Of a stretch of DNA of 64,000 bases, positions 52,241 through 63,257 are shown piece after piece. The notes below the pieces were generated by a model, which made no database searches, had not been told where the DNA came from, and saw only the letters and a list, made by a program, of their open reading frames with translations. This DNA comes from Pseudonocardia sp. MH-G8 (GTDB lineage Bacteria; Actinomycetota; Actinomycetes; Mycobacteriales; Pseudonocardiaceae): contig NZ_NKYF01000001.1 in assembly GCF_002262885.1 (NCBI RefSeq), forward strand, positions 992,001 through 1,056,000. The letters run 5' to 3'. The number at the start of each line of letters is the position of its first letter. Within the stretch, counting starts at the first letter, position 1. Both the position numbers and the translations under genes were made by a program.

Positions 52241-53413
52241 ATGAGTGACTACGGCCGTTTCGCTTTCGAGCCGCTGCTGAACCTCGCCAACGGCCGGCCC
52301 GTGGGGCTGGAGATCGTCCGTTGCCAGGCGCGCGACCAGGCCGAGCACGTCGCGCGCAACGCGGTCTGGGGTACGCGGCAGCTCGCCGAGTTCGACTCCG
52401 GGATCGCCATCGCGTCCGTGCTGCACGGCACCGGCTACGACGCCACCGTGCCGCTGCACGTCGACCTGCTCGCCGACACCGTCGTCGTCGCGCGACGGCG
52501 GATCACCCAGCTGCGCGGCTCGCTGCTCGCCCGGGACGCCGACCGCCCGGCGCCGCCGATGCTGCTCGAGATCAACCCCGCGCTGTCGGCCGCGCCGCCC
52601 GATGCGCTCGCCGAGGGCATCTCCGAGCTGCGGGCCGACGGATTCGGCATCGGCCTGGACGGCGCCGCTCGCGGGTTCGGCCTCGACCTGATCGCCGAGC
52701 TGGCGCCCGACCTGGTCAAGCTCGACGCGGGCGTGGTGGCGCGGTTGCCGCACGAGCAGCGCGCCCGCATCGTGGCCCAGGCGCTCCTCGAGGTCTGCCG
52801 CGCCGTGGGCGTCCGGGTCGCCGCGGCCGGCGTCTCCACCCCCGACCAGCTCACCGCGGTGCGCGACCTCGGCATCGCGTGGGCCCAGGGTCCCCTGCTC
52901 GCCGAGCCGCGACGGCGCCCGTCCACGGCCGGCATCCTGTTGCCGCTCGACCTGATGCCCCGGATGCGCACCGCGGCGCCCGCTCCTCAGGGGCCACCCC
53001 CGCCACCGCCGGTGGCCGGCCTCGCGCAGGCGGCGGTGAGCCTCCCGGAGAACGTGGCCGCGGAGAGCGTGCGGCAGGCGCTGGGTGACCACCCCCAGGC
53101 CGGCAGCGTCGTCCTGCTCGACACCGCAGGCCGCCCGACCGGCTTCCTCGACCGCAACCGTTTCATGCTCGCGATCTCCGGCCCGTTCGGCCGCGCCCTC
53201 TACGCCAACCGTCCCGCACGCGCTCTGGCCGAGCCGCCGCGGACCATCCCCGCCCGCACCGACGTGCGCAGCGCGCTGCAGTTCTGCCTCTCGGGCGACC
53301 GCGAACGCAGCTACGACGACCTGGTCCTGCTCGACGACGCCCGCGCCTGCGCCGGCATCGTCCGCGTCACCGACCTGCTGCAGGAGGCGACGGGCGTCAC
53401 GACCGCAGCCTGA
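52241..53413 (+). CDS. Degenerate EAL-domain protein with C-terminal CBS-like region
   Basis: The 390-residue protein has an EAL fold in the first 235 residues: FEPLLNLANGRPVGLEIV (EAL position GLE-I-V), LLEINPALSA, GIGLDGAARGFGLD and PDLVKLDAGVV. The catalytic DDFG-type Asp pair is reduced and the last Glu (VAEGVET in active enzymes) reads VAAAGVST. It is probably a c-di-GMP-binding or purely structural protein, not a phosphodiesterase. Residues about 265-385 contain CBS-like elements (VVLLDTAGRPTGFLDR and RACAGIVRVTDLL). The ATG follows GGAAGGAG. Confidence 0.8.
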   Translation: MSDYGRFAFEPLLNLANGRPVGLEIVRCQARDQAEHVARNAVWGTRQLAEFDSGIAIASVLHGTGYDATVPLHVDLLADTVVVARRRITQLRGSLLARDADRPAPPMLLEINPALSAAPPDALAEGISELRADGFGIGLDGAARGFGLDLIAELAPDLVKLDAGVVARLPHEQRARIVAQALLEVCRAVGVRVAAAGVSTPDQLTAVRDLGIAWAQGPLLAEPRRRPSTAGILLPLDLMPRMRTAAPAPQGPPPPPPVAGLAQAAVSLPENVAAESVRQALGDHPQAGSVVLLDTAGRPTGFLDRNRFMLAISGPFGRALYANRPARALAEPPRTIPARTDVRSALQFCLSGDRERSYDDLVLLDDARACAGIVRVTDLLQEATGVTTAA

Positions 53414-53775
53414 CGTCGACCGTTCCGAGACGCACACCAGCACGGTGCGGCCGACGCTGGTGTACCCCTGGGCCCGATCAACTGCCGGTACCCGGCGCGA
53501 GCCGTACCTCGAGGTTGCCAAGGCGACGCCGGTGTGCTCCTCGGACCGATCTCGCCGCCGGCGACCCGGCGCCCGGTGATCACTCTGAACCGTACGTCTG
53601 GGCGGCGCCGCCGACCGTGGTGTGCTTCTCGGCCACGTCGGCCCGCGGTGATCGCCGCGAGTCGTACCTGAGCGCTTCCGTGGAGACCACGGCGTCCTTC
53701 TCGCGCTGATGATCGCCGCCTCCGGCTGACTGGTCGAGGCCTGAACCTGTCGGTGGAGCCTGCGACGATGGGTCC
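53414..53775. repeat. Intergenic region with degenerate tandem repeats of 72-88 bases
   Basis: CGTAC(C/G)T starts three related units at 53503, 53591 and 53663. Each carries a GG(T/C)GT(G/C)CTTCTCG-like block about 30 bases in and a GGTGATC-like block near its end. A more diverged unit precedes them. No gene is convincing here. Confidence 0.5.
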
Positions 53776-55283
53776 GTGCTGCTCGCCGACGTCGTCTCCA
53801 CCTCCGCCGCGGTCGGGGCCACCCGCGCCCGCACGGCGAAGACGGCCGCGCTCGCCGCGCTGCTGCGCAGGGCCGAGGTCCACGAGGTCGAGCCGGCCAC
53901 CGCGTGGCTCGCCGGGGAGCCGCGGCAGAGCCGGCTGGGCACCGGGTGGCGCACGCTGTCGGCCATCGACGCCCGGCCGGCGGCGCAGCCCGGGCTGCAG
54001 GTCGCCGAGGTCGAGGAGGCGCTCGACGCCCTGGCCGCCACCACCGGTGCCGGCTCCACCGCCCGTCGGGCCGCGCTGCTCGGCGCGTTGTTCGGCGCCG
54101 CCACCCGCGAGGAGCAGGCGTTCCTGCGCCGGCTGCTCACCGGCGAGCTGCGCCAGGGCGCGCTCGAGGGCGTGATGCTGGAGGCGATCGCGGCCGCGGC
54201 GCAGGTCCCGTCCGCCGTCGCGCGGCGCGCCTTCATGCTCTCCGGCCGGCTCCCGGCCACTGCCCGGCTGGCCCTCACCGAGGGCGTCGCCGGACTGGAG
54301 GCCGTGTCGCTGCAGGTGGGCAGGCCGGTCCGGCCCATGCTCGCCTCCCCCGCCGCCACGCTCGACTCGGCGCTGCACGAGCTCGCGCCCGAGGCGAGCG
54401 TCGAGTTCAAGCTCGACGGCGCGCGCATCCAGGTGCACCGCGCGGGCGCCGAGGTGCGGATCTGGACACGCACGCTGCGGGAGATCACGTCGAGCGCTCC
54501 GGAGCTGGTGGAGCTGGTACGCACGCTGCCCTGCCACTCGGTCGTGCTCGACGGCGAGACGCTCGCGCTGACCGACGACGGCCGGCCGCGGCCGTTCCAG
54601 GAGACGATGAGCCGCTTCGGCTCGGAGGCGGGCGAGGAGCTGCTGCGCCCGTTCTTCTTCGACTGCCTGCACCTCGACGGCACCGACCTGCTCGACGAGC
54701 CGCTGCACGTCCGGTTGGAGGCGCTGGAACGGGCGGTGGGTCGCCATCGCATGCCCGGCGTGTTGCGCCCCACCCCGGAGGAGGCCGCCGAGCTGCTCGA
54801 AGGCGCGCTGGAGGCGGGCCACGAGGGCGTGATGGTCAAGTCGCTGTCCGCGCCGTACGCGGCGGGCCGGCGCGGCCGTGCGTGGCAGAAGGTGAAGCCG
54901 GTGCACACGCTCGACCTCGTCGTGCTCGGCGCCGAGTGGGGCTACGGGCGCCGCACCGGCACGCTGTCCAACATCCACCTCGGTGCGCGCGACCCCGACG
55001 GCGGCGAGCCGATCATGGTGGGCAAGACGTTCAAGGGCATGACCGACGAGCTGCTGGCCTGGCAGACCGCCACCTTCCCGGCACTCGCCCGGGAGGAGCG
55101 CGGGCACGAGGTGCTGCTGCGCCCCGAACTGGTGGTCGAGATCGAGCTCGACGGCGCGCAGCGCAGCACCCGCTACCCCGGTGGCGTCGCGCTGCGCTTC
55201 GCGCGGGTCCTGCGCTACCGGCCCGACAAGACGCCCGCGGAGGCCGACACGATCCACGCCGTCCGCGCGCTGCTTCGCGGCTG

Positions 55284-55284
<1 letters not shown>
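53776..55284 (+). CDS. ATP-dependent DNA ligase (LigB type)
   Basis: The 502-residue enzyme has an N-terminal helical DNA-binding domain, the nucleotidyltransferase motif I FKLDGARIQVH (adenylated Lys), motif III FFFDCLHLDG, motif IV GHEGVMVKS and motif V WQKVKP, then an OB domain. It fits the LigB family of mycobacteria (Rv3062) in length and layout. It joins DNA ends with ATP, accessory to NAD-dependent LigA. GTG at 53776 is the start. The next gene starts within one base of its stop. Confidence 0.95.
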
Positions 55285-57232
<1,948 letters not shown>

Positions 57233-57233
57233 C

Positions 57234-57286
57234 GCGACGAACGGCACTCTCGTCGGCCAGCAACGAGAGTGCCGTTCGTTCGTCGC
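57234..57286. terminator. Bidirectional hairpin with CGAACGGCAC core
   Basis: GCGACGAACGGCACTCTCGT and a matching right arm pair over 16 bp, a 4-base bulge and 4 more bp, around a 9-base loop. It fills the gap between the convergent guaB1 and phoH-like stops and belongs to the repeat family at 9353, 10446 and 42218. Confidence 0.88.
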
Positions 57287-57289
57287 GGG

Positions 57290-58627
57290 TCAGGCGGTGG
57301 GACCCTCCAGCATCTCCGTCACCAGGGCCGCGATCGGGCTGCGTTCGCTCCTCGTCAGTGTCACGTGGGCGAACAGCGGGTGGCCCTTCAGCTTCTCGAT
57401 CACCGCGGCGATGCCGTCGTGCCGGCCGACACGCAGGTTGTCGCGCTGCGCGACGTCGTGCGTGAGCACCACGCGCGAGGCCGTGCCGAGCCGTGAGAGC
57501 ACGGTGAGCAGCACGTTGCGCTCCAGCGACTGCGCCTCGTCCACGATCACGAATGCGTCGTGCAGCGAGCGCCCACGGATGTGGGTGAGCGGCAGCACCT
57601 CCAGCATGCCCCGAGCGATGACCTCCTCCAGCACGGTCTCGCTCACCAGCGCGCCGAGCGTGTCGAAGACGGCCTGCGCCCAGGGCGCCATCTTCTCGCT
57701 CTCGCTGCCGGGCAGGTACCCGAGCTCCTGCCCGCCGACGGCGTAGAGCGGGCGGAACACCACGACCTTGCGGTGCTGCTGGCGCTCCATCACCGCCTCG
57801 AGCCCGGCACACAGCGCGAGCGCCGACTTGCCCGTGCCGGCCCGTCCGCCCAGCGAGACGATGCCGACCTCCGGGTCGAGGAGCAGATCCAGCGCCACGC
57901 GCTGTTCCGCGGAACGCCCGTGCAGGCCGAACGCCTCGCGGTCGCCGCGGATCAACCGCACCCGCTTGTCCGCCGTGACCCGCCCGAGCGCCGCCGAGCT
58001 GCCTCCGATCAACCGCAACCCGGTGTTCGCCGGGAGCTCGCGCGCAGTGTCGTGGTCGATCACCCCGTCCCGGAAGAGCGCGTCGACGTCCTCGCTCCCG
58101 ACGTCCAGGTCCGCCATCCCGGTCCAGCCCGACGGCACCACGTCCAGGGCGTGGTACTCGTCTGCCTGCAACCCGACGGCGGCGGCCTTCACCCGCAGCG
58201 GCATGTCCTTGCTGACCAGCACGACATCACCCCGGCCGTCCAGCTTGCGCTCGGCGGCCAGGTTGAGGGCACAGGCCAGGATGCGGCTGTCGTTCGCATC
58301 GGTGCGGAATCCTGCGGGCAGCACCTCCGGATCGGAGTGGTTCAACTCGACGTGCAGGGTTCCGCCGGCGGTGCCGATCGGCACCGGCGCATCCAGGCGG
58401 CCGTGTTCGATGCGCAGCTCGTCGAGCATGCGCAGCGCCGTGCGGGCGAACCACCCCAGCTCGGAGTGGTGCCGCTTGCCCTCGAGTTCGGAGATCACCA
58501 CGAGCGGCAGGACGACCTCGTGCTCGTCGAACCGGGTCAATGACCACGGGTCGGAGAGCAGTACCGAGGTGTCGAGCACGTAGCAGCGGGTGGTGGGCGA
58601 AGCGGGGGCGGTACGACGGTCGGTCAC
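57290..58627 (-). CDS. PIN-PhoH fusion ATPase (PhoH2)
   Basis: The 445-residue protein has an N-terminal PIN RNase domain ([39 protein letters not shown] with acidic residues) and a C-terminal PhoH ATPase ([14 protein letters not shown]alker [14 protein letters not shown]alker B, RIGT-like [13 protein letters not shown]). PhoH2 proteins of mycobacteria are sequence-specific RNA helicase/nucleases paired with PhoAT; no PhoAT gene is seen here. The GTG at 58627 is the start. Confidence 0.93.
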   Translation of the reverse strand: MTDRRTAPASPTTRCYVLDTSVLLSDPWSLTRFDEHEVVLPLVVISELEGKRHHSELGWFARTALRMLDELRIEHGRLDAPVPIGTAGGTLHVELNHSDPEVLPAGFRTDANDSRILACALNLAAERKLDGRGDVVLVSKDMPLRVKAAAVGLQADEYHALDVVPSGWTGMADLDVGSEDVDALFRDGVIDHDTARELPANTGLRLIGGSSAALGRVTADKRVRLIRGDREAFGLHGRSAEQRVALDLLLDPEVGIVSLGGRAGTGKSALALCAGLEAVMERQQHRKVVVFRPLYAVGGQELGYLPGSESEKMAPWAQAVFDTLGALVSETVLEEVIARGMLEVLPLTHIRGRSLHDAFVIVDEAQSLERNVLLTVLSRLGTASRVVLTHDVAQRDNLRVGRHDGIAAVIEKLKGHPLFAHVTLTRSERSPIAALVTEMLEGPTA

Positions 58628-59462
58628 GGAAGCTCCTCGCTAGCGCTCGCCGCGTCCGCGAACCCGAGCACCAACTGGCGACCTCGGGTGAGCGGGCGAC
58701 GATTGCTCCCAGGTGGGCGCGGCACCGCGCCCACGTCACCGGTGGGCCGGCCGACCCTGACCCGGGCGCCTGCGACGACCTGGAACTCGCCGCCGACCAC
58801 GCCCGCGAGGGCCGGGTGCCGGCCCCCTCGGGTGCAAGTGACACCACGACCAGGGCCTCCCGGGCGGTCCGCATCGGGTACGGGCCGCCGATGAGAACGC
58901 TACCGGCGGTCACCCGGGTGCGGTCAACAGCAACACCGCCTCAGTTGGTCCTCATCACCTCAGAATTAACAGAACGGCCTACCGTTCATCGTCTGATCGA
59001 CACCGTCTGTCGCGGTCTCCGTGGGTGAGCCCGGCCCACTCGCCCTCGTTCGGCCGCTCGGCGCGGGAGATCGTCGTGGCCGTCCCGATCCCACGAGGTG
59101 CGGGCGCCCTCGTCGTCACGGCTCGCCGACAGGCAGTTCACGAACCAGCCGCAATCAGGACACGAGACGGCCAAACACGCAGCGTCTCGAGCAAAAAGGA
59201 TACGCGCGCAACCGGGTGATTCGCACTCACAGAACGTGGCGAACGTGGCGCCGAGACCGGCGCGGAGCTGCGTGGAGCACCCCCGAAAGAGGGCGTATCT
59301 AAACGTAGAGTATTCGATTCACACGATAGTGGTAGTCGGTTTGTTCCGGCGCTGGTCGGCCCGCTACCTTTTCCTCAGTCAGCGAGGGCTCCCCGGTCAT
59401 AAACGCTGACTCTGAATGGGATCGGCTCCGGTCGACTCCGGACACTCAACAGGAGATGAACT
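58628..59462. other. 835-base intergenic region with an AT-richer part
   Basis: The right half (about 58950-59350) has more A and T than its neighbours, with AGAATTAACAG near 58964 and TATCTAAACGTAGAGTATTCG near 59296. It lies between phoH2 and the secreted-protein gene and should hold regulatory DNA for the latter. I looked for a c-di-AMP riboswitch and did not find its conserved core. Confidence 0.45.
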
Positions 59463-59879
59463 GTGCTGAAGAAGGCTGGAATTGTCGTGGCTGCGGCCGC
59501 TGCCGGTCTGCTCGCGGTGAGCCCGCTCGCCTTCGCTGGCGACAAGGATGACCACGACGGTCACCACGGGCACCACGGGCACGACAAGACCAACGTCGAG
59601 GACGTCAACGGCGTTGACAACTCGAGCGAGGGCCTGATCAACGTGGGCGGCAACAACATCGCCGTTCCGGTCAACGTCTGCGACAACCAGGTGCCGGTGA
59701 ACGTCCTGGGTGTCCAGGTGCCGCTCAACGACACCGACATCATCGCCGACCTGTCGGGCGCGCTGGGCCTGGGTCTGCTGGGTGACGCGGAGGCCGAGAC
59801 CGAGGACGGCGACAACACCCTCGACGACTCCTGCAAGGCCGCCGCCGAGTCGGGCGACGAGACCGAGATCGACGACTGA
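59463..59879 (+). CDS. Secreted His/Asp-rich chaplin-like protein
   Basis: The 138-residue protein has a signal peptide (MLKKAGIVVAAAAAGLLAVSPLAFA-GD). A His/Asp-rich segment follows (DKDDHDGHHGHHGHDK), then the region GLINVGGNNIAVPVNVCDNQVPVNVLGVQVPLND, which recalls the chaplin repeat (G-N-N-x-x-x-P-V-x-V-C-G-N-x-V) though with a single Cys in that block. A second Cys lies in DDSCKAAAES. A good SD (AGGAGA) precedes the GTG. The His/Asp run could bind metal. Surface or aerial-hypha function is a guess. Confidence 0.7.
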   Translation: MLKKAGIVVAAAAAGLLAVSPLAFAGDKDDHDGHHGHHGHDKTNVEDVNGVDNSSEGLINVGGNNIAVPVNVCDNQVPVNVLGVQVPLNDTDIIADLSGALGLGLLGDAEAETEDGDNTLDDSCKAAAESGDETEIDD

Positions 59880-59898
59880 TCTCAGGATTCGTTCGCGG

Positions 59899-59930
59899 AA
59901 CGGCGCCGGGCCCTCGGGTCCGGCGCCGTT
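59899..59930 (+). terminator. Strong terminator after the chaplin-like gene
   Basis: AACGGCGCCGG (59899-59909) pairs exactly with CCGGCGCCGTT (59920-59930) and TT follows. It stands 20 bases past the stop and 20 before the convergent isoprenyl gene stop. Confidence 0.9.
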
Positions 59931-59949
59931 TCCGTGTGCGCGGAGAAGA

Positions 59950-60720
59950 TCAGGAGCCGAACCGTCGATGTCGGGTCGCGTAGTCGCGCATGGCACGCAG
60001 GAAATCGACGCGGCGGAACTCGGGCCAGTAGGCCTCGCAGAACCAGAACTCCGAGTGCGCCGACTGCCAGAGCAGGAACCCCGACAGTCGCTGCTCACCG
60101 GACGTGCGGATGACCAGGTCCGGGTCGGGCTGGCCGGACGTGTACAGGTGCGCGGCGATGTGGTCGACATCGAGCACCTCGGCGAGCTCTTCGATCGTGG
60201 TGCCCGTCTCGGCGTGTTGCAGCAGCAGCTTGCGCACGGCGTCGGCGATCTCCTGGCGGCCGCCGTAGCCGACCGCCACGTTGAGCTCGACCCCGGAACG
60301 CTCACGGGTGCGGGCCGCCGCCGCCGAGAGCCGGTCCGCCATGTCGCCGGGCAGCATCTCGAGGGCGCCCACCACGCGCAGCCGGCACCGACCGGCGGGC
60401 CCGCTCAGCTCGTCCACCACATCCGTGATGATCTTCAGGAGCGGTTCGAGCTCCTCCGACGGGCGCTTGAGGTTGTCGGTGGAGAGCAACCAGAGCGTCA
60501 CGACCTCGACGCGCGCCTCCTCGCACCACGCCAGGAAGTCGGCGATCTTGGCGGCGCCCGCGCGGTGACCGTCGTTGACGTCGACGAAGCCGGCGTCACG
60601 TGCCCACCGGCGGTTGCCGTCGAGCATCACCGCGACGTGCTTCGGGCGCGCCGGAGCGCGACGCAGCTCCCGGCTCAGCTTGCGCTCGTACAGCGAATAC
60701 AGCAGGTCGCGGACGCCCAC
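59950..60720 (-). CDS. Cis-prenyltransferase (isoprenyl diphosphate synthase)
   Basis: The 256-residue enzyme elongates allylic diphosphates with IPP in cis. Signature motifs are VMLDGNRRWARD (catalytic Asp), LWLLSTDNLKRP, RTSGEQRLSGFLLWQ and SEFWFCEAYWPEF. Position next to the hemolysin III gene matches Rv1086, the short-chain Z-FPP synthase, which makes the precursor for decaprenyl phosphate; UppS activity is the alternative. The GTG at 60720 begins VGVRDLLYSLYERKL. Confidence 0.93.
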   Translation of the reverse strand: MGVRDLLYSLYERKLSRELRRAPARPKHVAVMLDGNRRWARDAGFVDVNDGHRAGAAKIADFLAWCEEARVEVVTLWLLSTDNLKRPSEELEPLLKIITDVVDELSGPAGRCRLRVVGALEMLPGDMADRLSAAAARTRERSGVELNVAVGYGGRQEIADAVRKLLLQHAETGTTIEELAEVLDVDHIAAHLYTSGQPDPDLVIRTSGEQRLSGFLLWQSAHSEFWFCEAYWPEFRRVDFLRAMRDYATRHRRFGS

Positions 60721-60820
60721 GGCCGGACAGCGTACGCCGCAGCGTCCGGCCGTTGCAGGCGAGCAGGTGCGTTCACGCACACGACACCTCGCGACCGCCG
60801 CCTTGCCGTAATCTGGAGGG

Positions 60821-61501
60821 GTGACCGCCGAGACCCGTGATTCCCGCCAGCACGGCGGACCGCTGGTCAAACCGCGTATGCGCGGGTGGCTGCACTTCTG
60901 GTCGTTCGCAGTGTCGATCGCGGCCGGCGCCACCCTGATCGCGGTGTCGGCCGCGCTCGTCGGTGGAGCGGCGGCCCTGGCCACGTCCGTCTACAGCGTC
61001 ACGATCCTGGGGCTGTTCGGCACCAGCGCGCTCTACCACCGGCACACCTGGCGCACCCCCCGCAGCCGCACGGTGATGCGCAGGCTCGACCACTCGATGA
61101 TCTTCCTGTTCATCGCGGGCACCTACACGCCGATCGCGGCGCTCGCCATGGACGCCGCCACCGCGCGCACGGTCCTCACCGTTGTCTGGATCGGTGCAGC
61201 CGCCGGCGTCGTCCTGAAGACGCTGTGGCCGCACGCGCCGGCGTGGGTGGGCGTGCCGATCTACATCGCGCTCGGTTGGCTGGCGGTCTTCGTCATCCCC
61301 GCGATGCTCGCGGGCGGCGGCGTCGCCGCTCTGGTGCTGGTGCTCGTCGGCGGCCTGATCTACACGGTGGGTGCGGTCTTCTACGCCACCCGGTGGCCGA
61401 ATCCGTGGCCCGCCACGTTCGGGTTCCACGAGTTCTTCCACGCCGCCACGGTGGTCGCCGCCATCTGCCACCACGTGGCGATCTGGCTCCTCCTGTTCTG
61501 A
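60821..61501 (+). CDS. Hemolysin III/YqfA-family membrane protein
   Basis: The 226-residue protein has seven TM helices and family motifs LFGTSALYHRHTW, RRLDHSMIFLFIAGTYTPIA, and the final FHEFFHAATVVAAICHHVAI with the conserved His residues of the PAQR superfamily. It is probably a metal-dependent membrane hydrolase rather than a toxin. GGAGGG precedes the GTG, and TAATCT at 60809 is a likely -10. Confidence 0.92.
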   Translation: MTAETRDSRQHGGPLVKPRMRGWLHFWSFAVSIAAGATLIAVSAALVGGAAALATSVYSVTILGLFGTSALYHRHTWRTPRSRTVMRRLDHSMIFLFIAGTYTPIAALAMDAATARTVLTVVWIGAAAGVVLKTLWPHAPAWVGVPIYIALGWLAVFVIPAMLAGGGVAALVLVLVGGLIYTVGAVFYATRWPNPWPATFGFHEFFHAATVVAAICHHVAIWLLLF

Positions 61502-61548
61502 CGGGCAGCCCGCGGAATGCGCCCGGTTCCGCGGCGGTTGCCCGGGAC

Positions 61549-61986
61549 ATGACGACCAGCGCCACGGAGTTCGACCCGCACGCCCTGCTCGCCGAGGCCA
61601 GGCTCGGTGTGCTCGCCACGCTCCGGTCGGACGGCCGGCCGCAGCTCTCCCCCGTCACGCCGTACTACGACCGGGACGCCGGCGTCATCTACGTCTCGAT
61701 GACCGAGGGGCGGGCGAAGACGGTGAACCTGCGACGGGACCCGCGCGCCGCGATCGAAGTGACCAGTGCGGACGGCTGGGCCTGGGCCACCGCCGACGGC
61801 ACCGCCGAGCTGACGGGCCCGGGCACCGACCCGCACGGGCCCGAGGTGGAGGCGCTCGTCGGCTACTACCGCTCCGCCTCGGGCGAGCACCCGAACTGGG
61901 ACGAGTACCGCAACGTCATGGTCTCCGACCGACGCGTGCTGATGGCGTTGCGGGTCGAGCGGGTCTACGGGCAGAAGATCCGCTGA
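61549..61986 (+). CDS. PPOX-class F420- or FMN-dependent oxidoreductase
   Basis: The 145-residue protein has the split-barrel fold of the pyridoxamine-5'-phosphate-oxidase-like family: ARLGVLATLRSDGRPQLSPVTPYYD, SMTEGRAKTVNLRRDPRAAIEV and AWATADGTAELTG. Many such actinobacterial proteins use F420. The substrate is unknown. The stop lies in the first unit of a 32-bp array. Confidence 0.88.
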   Translation: MTTSATEFDPHALLAEARLGVLATLRSDGRPQLSPVTPYYDRDAGVIYVSMTEGRAKTVNLRRDPRAAIEVTSADGWAWATADGTAELTGPGTDPHGPEVEALVGYYRSASGEHPNWDEYRNVMVSDRRVLMALRVERVYGQKIR

Positions 61987-62079
61987 GCGACGCTTGCGGA
62001 GCGAACAGACAACGCTGAGCGACGCTTGCGGAGCGAACAGACAACGCTGAGCGACGCTTGCGGAGCGAACGAACAACGC
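61984..62079. repeat. Tandem array of three 32-bp units
   Basis: The units at 61984, 62016 and 62048 begin TGAGCGACGCTTGCGGAGCG and end ACAACGC. Only the third differs (GAACGAACA instead of GAACAGACA). The first unit supplies the TGA stop of the upstream gene. The array lies between convergent genes. Confidence 0.93.
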
Positions 62080-62101
62080 TGAGTCCTGCCCGTGGACCGG
62101 G

Positions 62102-62716
62102 TCACTGGTCGGGGTCGCCGGTCGGGCCCTTCGCCCGGAGCTCGTCGACCCGGGCCATGGCCTCGCGCAGCTCGCCGAGCCACTCGTCGGCGTGCTGTCC
62201 GACCAGGCGGACGGCCCAGGCCAGCGCGTCGGAACGCGAGCGGGCCACACCGGAATCGACCAGCGTGTCGAGCACGATGCGCTCGGGCTGACGCAGCCGC
62301 GTCATCACCGGGACCGACGCCACCGTGAACAGCTCGACGGTGTCGCCGATACGTGCGCCCCACGCCACCTTGCGCTGGTAGCGGTGCTCGGCCTGGCGCG
62401 CGATCTCGATGCGCTCCTCGCGCGTGCTCTCCCGGAACCGGGAGATGCGCCCGGCCACCGCGGCCGCACGGTCGGCGCGGCCCGTCTCGGTGTCCGGGAA
62501 CTCGCCCTCCACCGGCGGCAGCTCGCCGACGATGAGGATCTCCTCGCGGTCGACCGTGACCTCCGGCGCGCCCGTGAACCACTCGTCGGGCAACCGGCCC
62601 TGCAGCCATGCCGCGGCGTCGTCGGCCCCGGGCAGGTCGGCCTGCTGCCAACCACCCCGGCCCGGTCCGCGCCCTCGGCCACCTGGCCACCCGCGATGCA
62701 TCCGTCCGGACATCAT
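62102..62716 (-). CDS. Hypothetical protein with ribbon-helix-helix-like C-terminus
   Basis: The 204-residue protein begins with a Gly/Arg-rich stretch (MHRGWPGGRGRGPGRGGW), has a middle region TVDREEILIVGELPPVEGEFP, and ends with PERIVLDTLVDSGVARSRSDALAWAVRLVGQHADEWLGELR. The last part resembles an RHH-type DNA-binding helix pair. Its function is unknown. The start at 62716 lies 85 bases before the 21-bp array. The same strand as the YyaL-type gene suggests an operon break at the arrays. Confidence 0.7.
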   Translation of the reverse strand: MMSGRMHRGWPGGRGRGPGRGGWQQADLPGADDAAAWLQGRLPDEWFTGAPEVTVDREEILIVGELPPVEGEFPDTETGRADRAAAVAGRISRFRESTREERIEIARQAEHRYQRKVAWGARIGDTVELFTVASVPVMTRLRQPERIVLDTLVDSGVARSRSDALAWAVRLVGQHADEWLGELREAMARVDELRAKGPTGDPDQ

Positions 62717-62801
62717 CCCGCACCTCCCGCTGAGTTGGTAATTACGAGATTACACCGCAAACACCACCGCTCGCCGTTCTCGCTGAGCGAACATCCCTCC
62801 C

Positions 62802-63071
62802 ACCCCCGCGAGTCGCGCTCCACCCCCCGCGAGTCGGGCGCTCACCCCCGCAAGCCGCGGCCCCACCCCCGCGAGTCGGGCGCTCACCCTCGCGAGTCGG
62901 GCGCTCACCCCCGCGAGCCGCGACCCCAACCCCGCGAGTCGGGCGCTCACCCTCGCGAGTCGGGCGCTCACCCTCGCGAGTCGGGCGCTCACCCCCGCGA
63001 GCCGCGGCACCCCCGCAAGTCGCGCGCCCACCCCCGCAAGTCGCGACCCCACCCCCACAAGTCGCGGTCCG
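62802..63071. repeat. 21-bp tandem array, 13 units, CCCCGCGAGTCGG orientation
   Basis: Units of about 21 bases share ACCC(C/T)CGCGAGTCGGGCGCTC. Some units carry a CGCGAGCCGCG variant. Read on the minus strand the frame gives heptads of the form ARLAGVS. The array begins 85 bases from the hypothetical gene start. Confidence 0.93.
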
Positions 63072-63257
63072 TGCGCGGGCACTCGCTCCCGTTGCGCGTG
63101 TCACGGCTCCCGACACTCGTCCTCACCGCTCCCCGGCCGCCACTCCCAGCCTCGCAACGCCCGCACAGGAACGGCGCGTGTCGCTCACTCGCGTCGTTGC
63201 CCTGCGACTCGCACACCCGTAGCCGAGTTCGCGCGCCGGACACCACGACCCGCGGCT

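Noticed and set aside
53311..55257. Long minus-strand ORF opposite the DNA ligase
   Set aside because: The ligase frame on the plus strand has all motifs; the opposite frame is low-complexity Arg/Gly/Leu sequence.
58628..58800. Minus-strand ORF ending in a GTGA overlap with the phoH-like start
   Set aside because: It has the right position and some GC3 bias but no clear start, domain or homologue that I recognise.
58628..59462. c-di-AMP (ydaO) or other riboswitch before the chaplin-like gene
   Set aside because: The conserved core elements I know for ydaO were not found, and no clear multi-stem layout was visible by eye.
61984..62079. Short CRISPR-like array of 32-bp repeats
   Set aside because: The units abut directly with no spacers between them.
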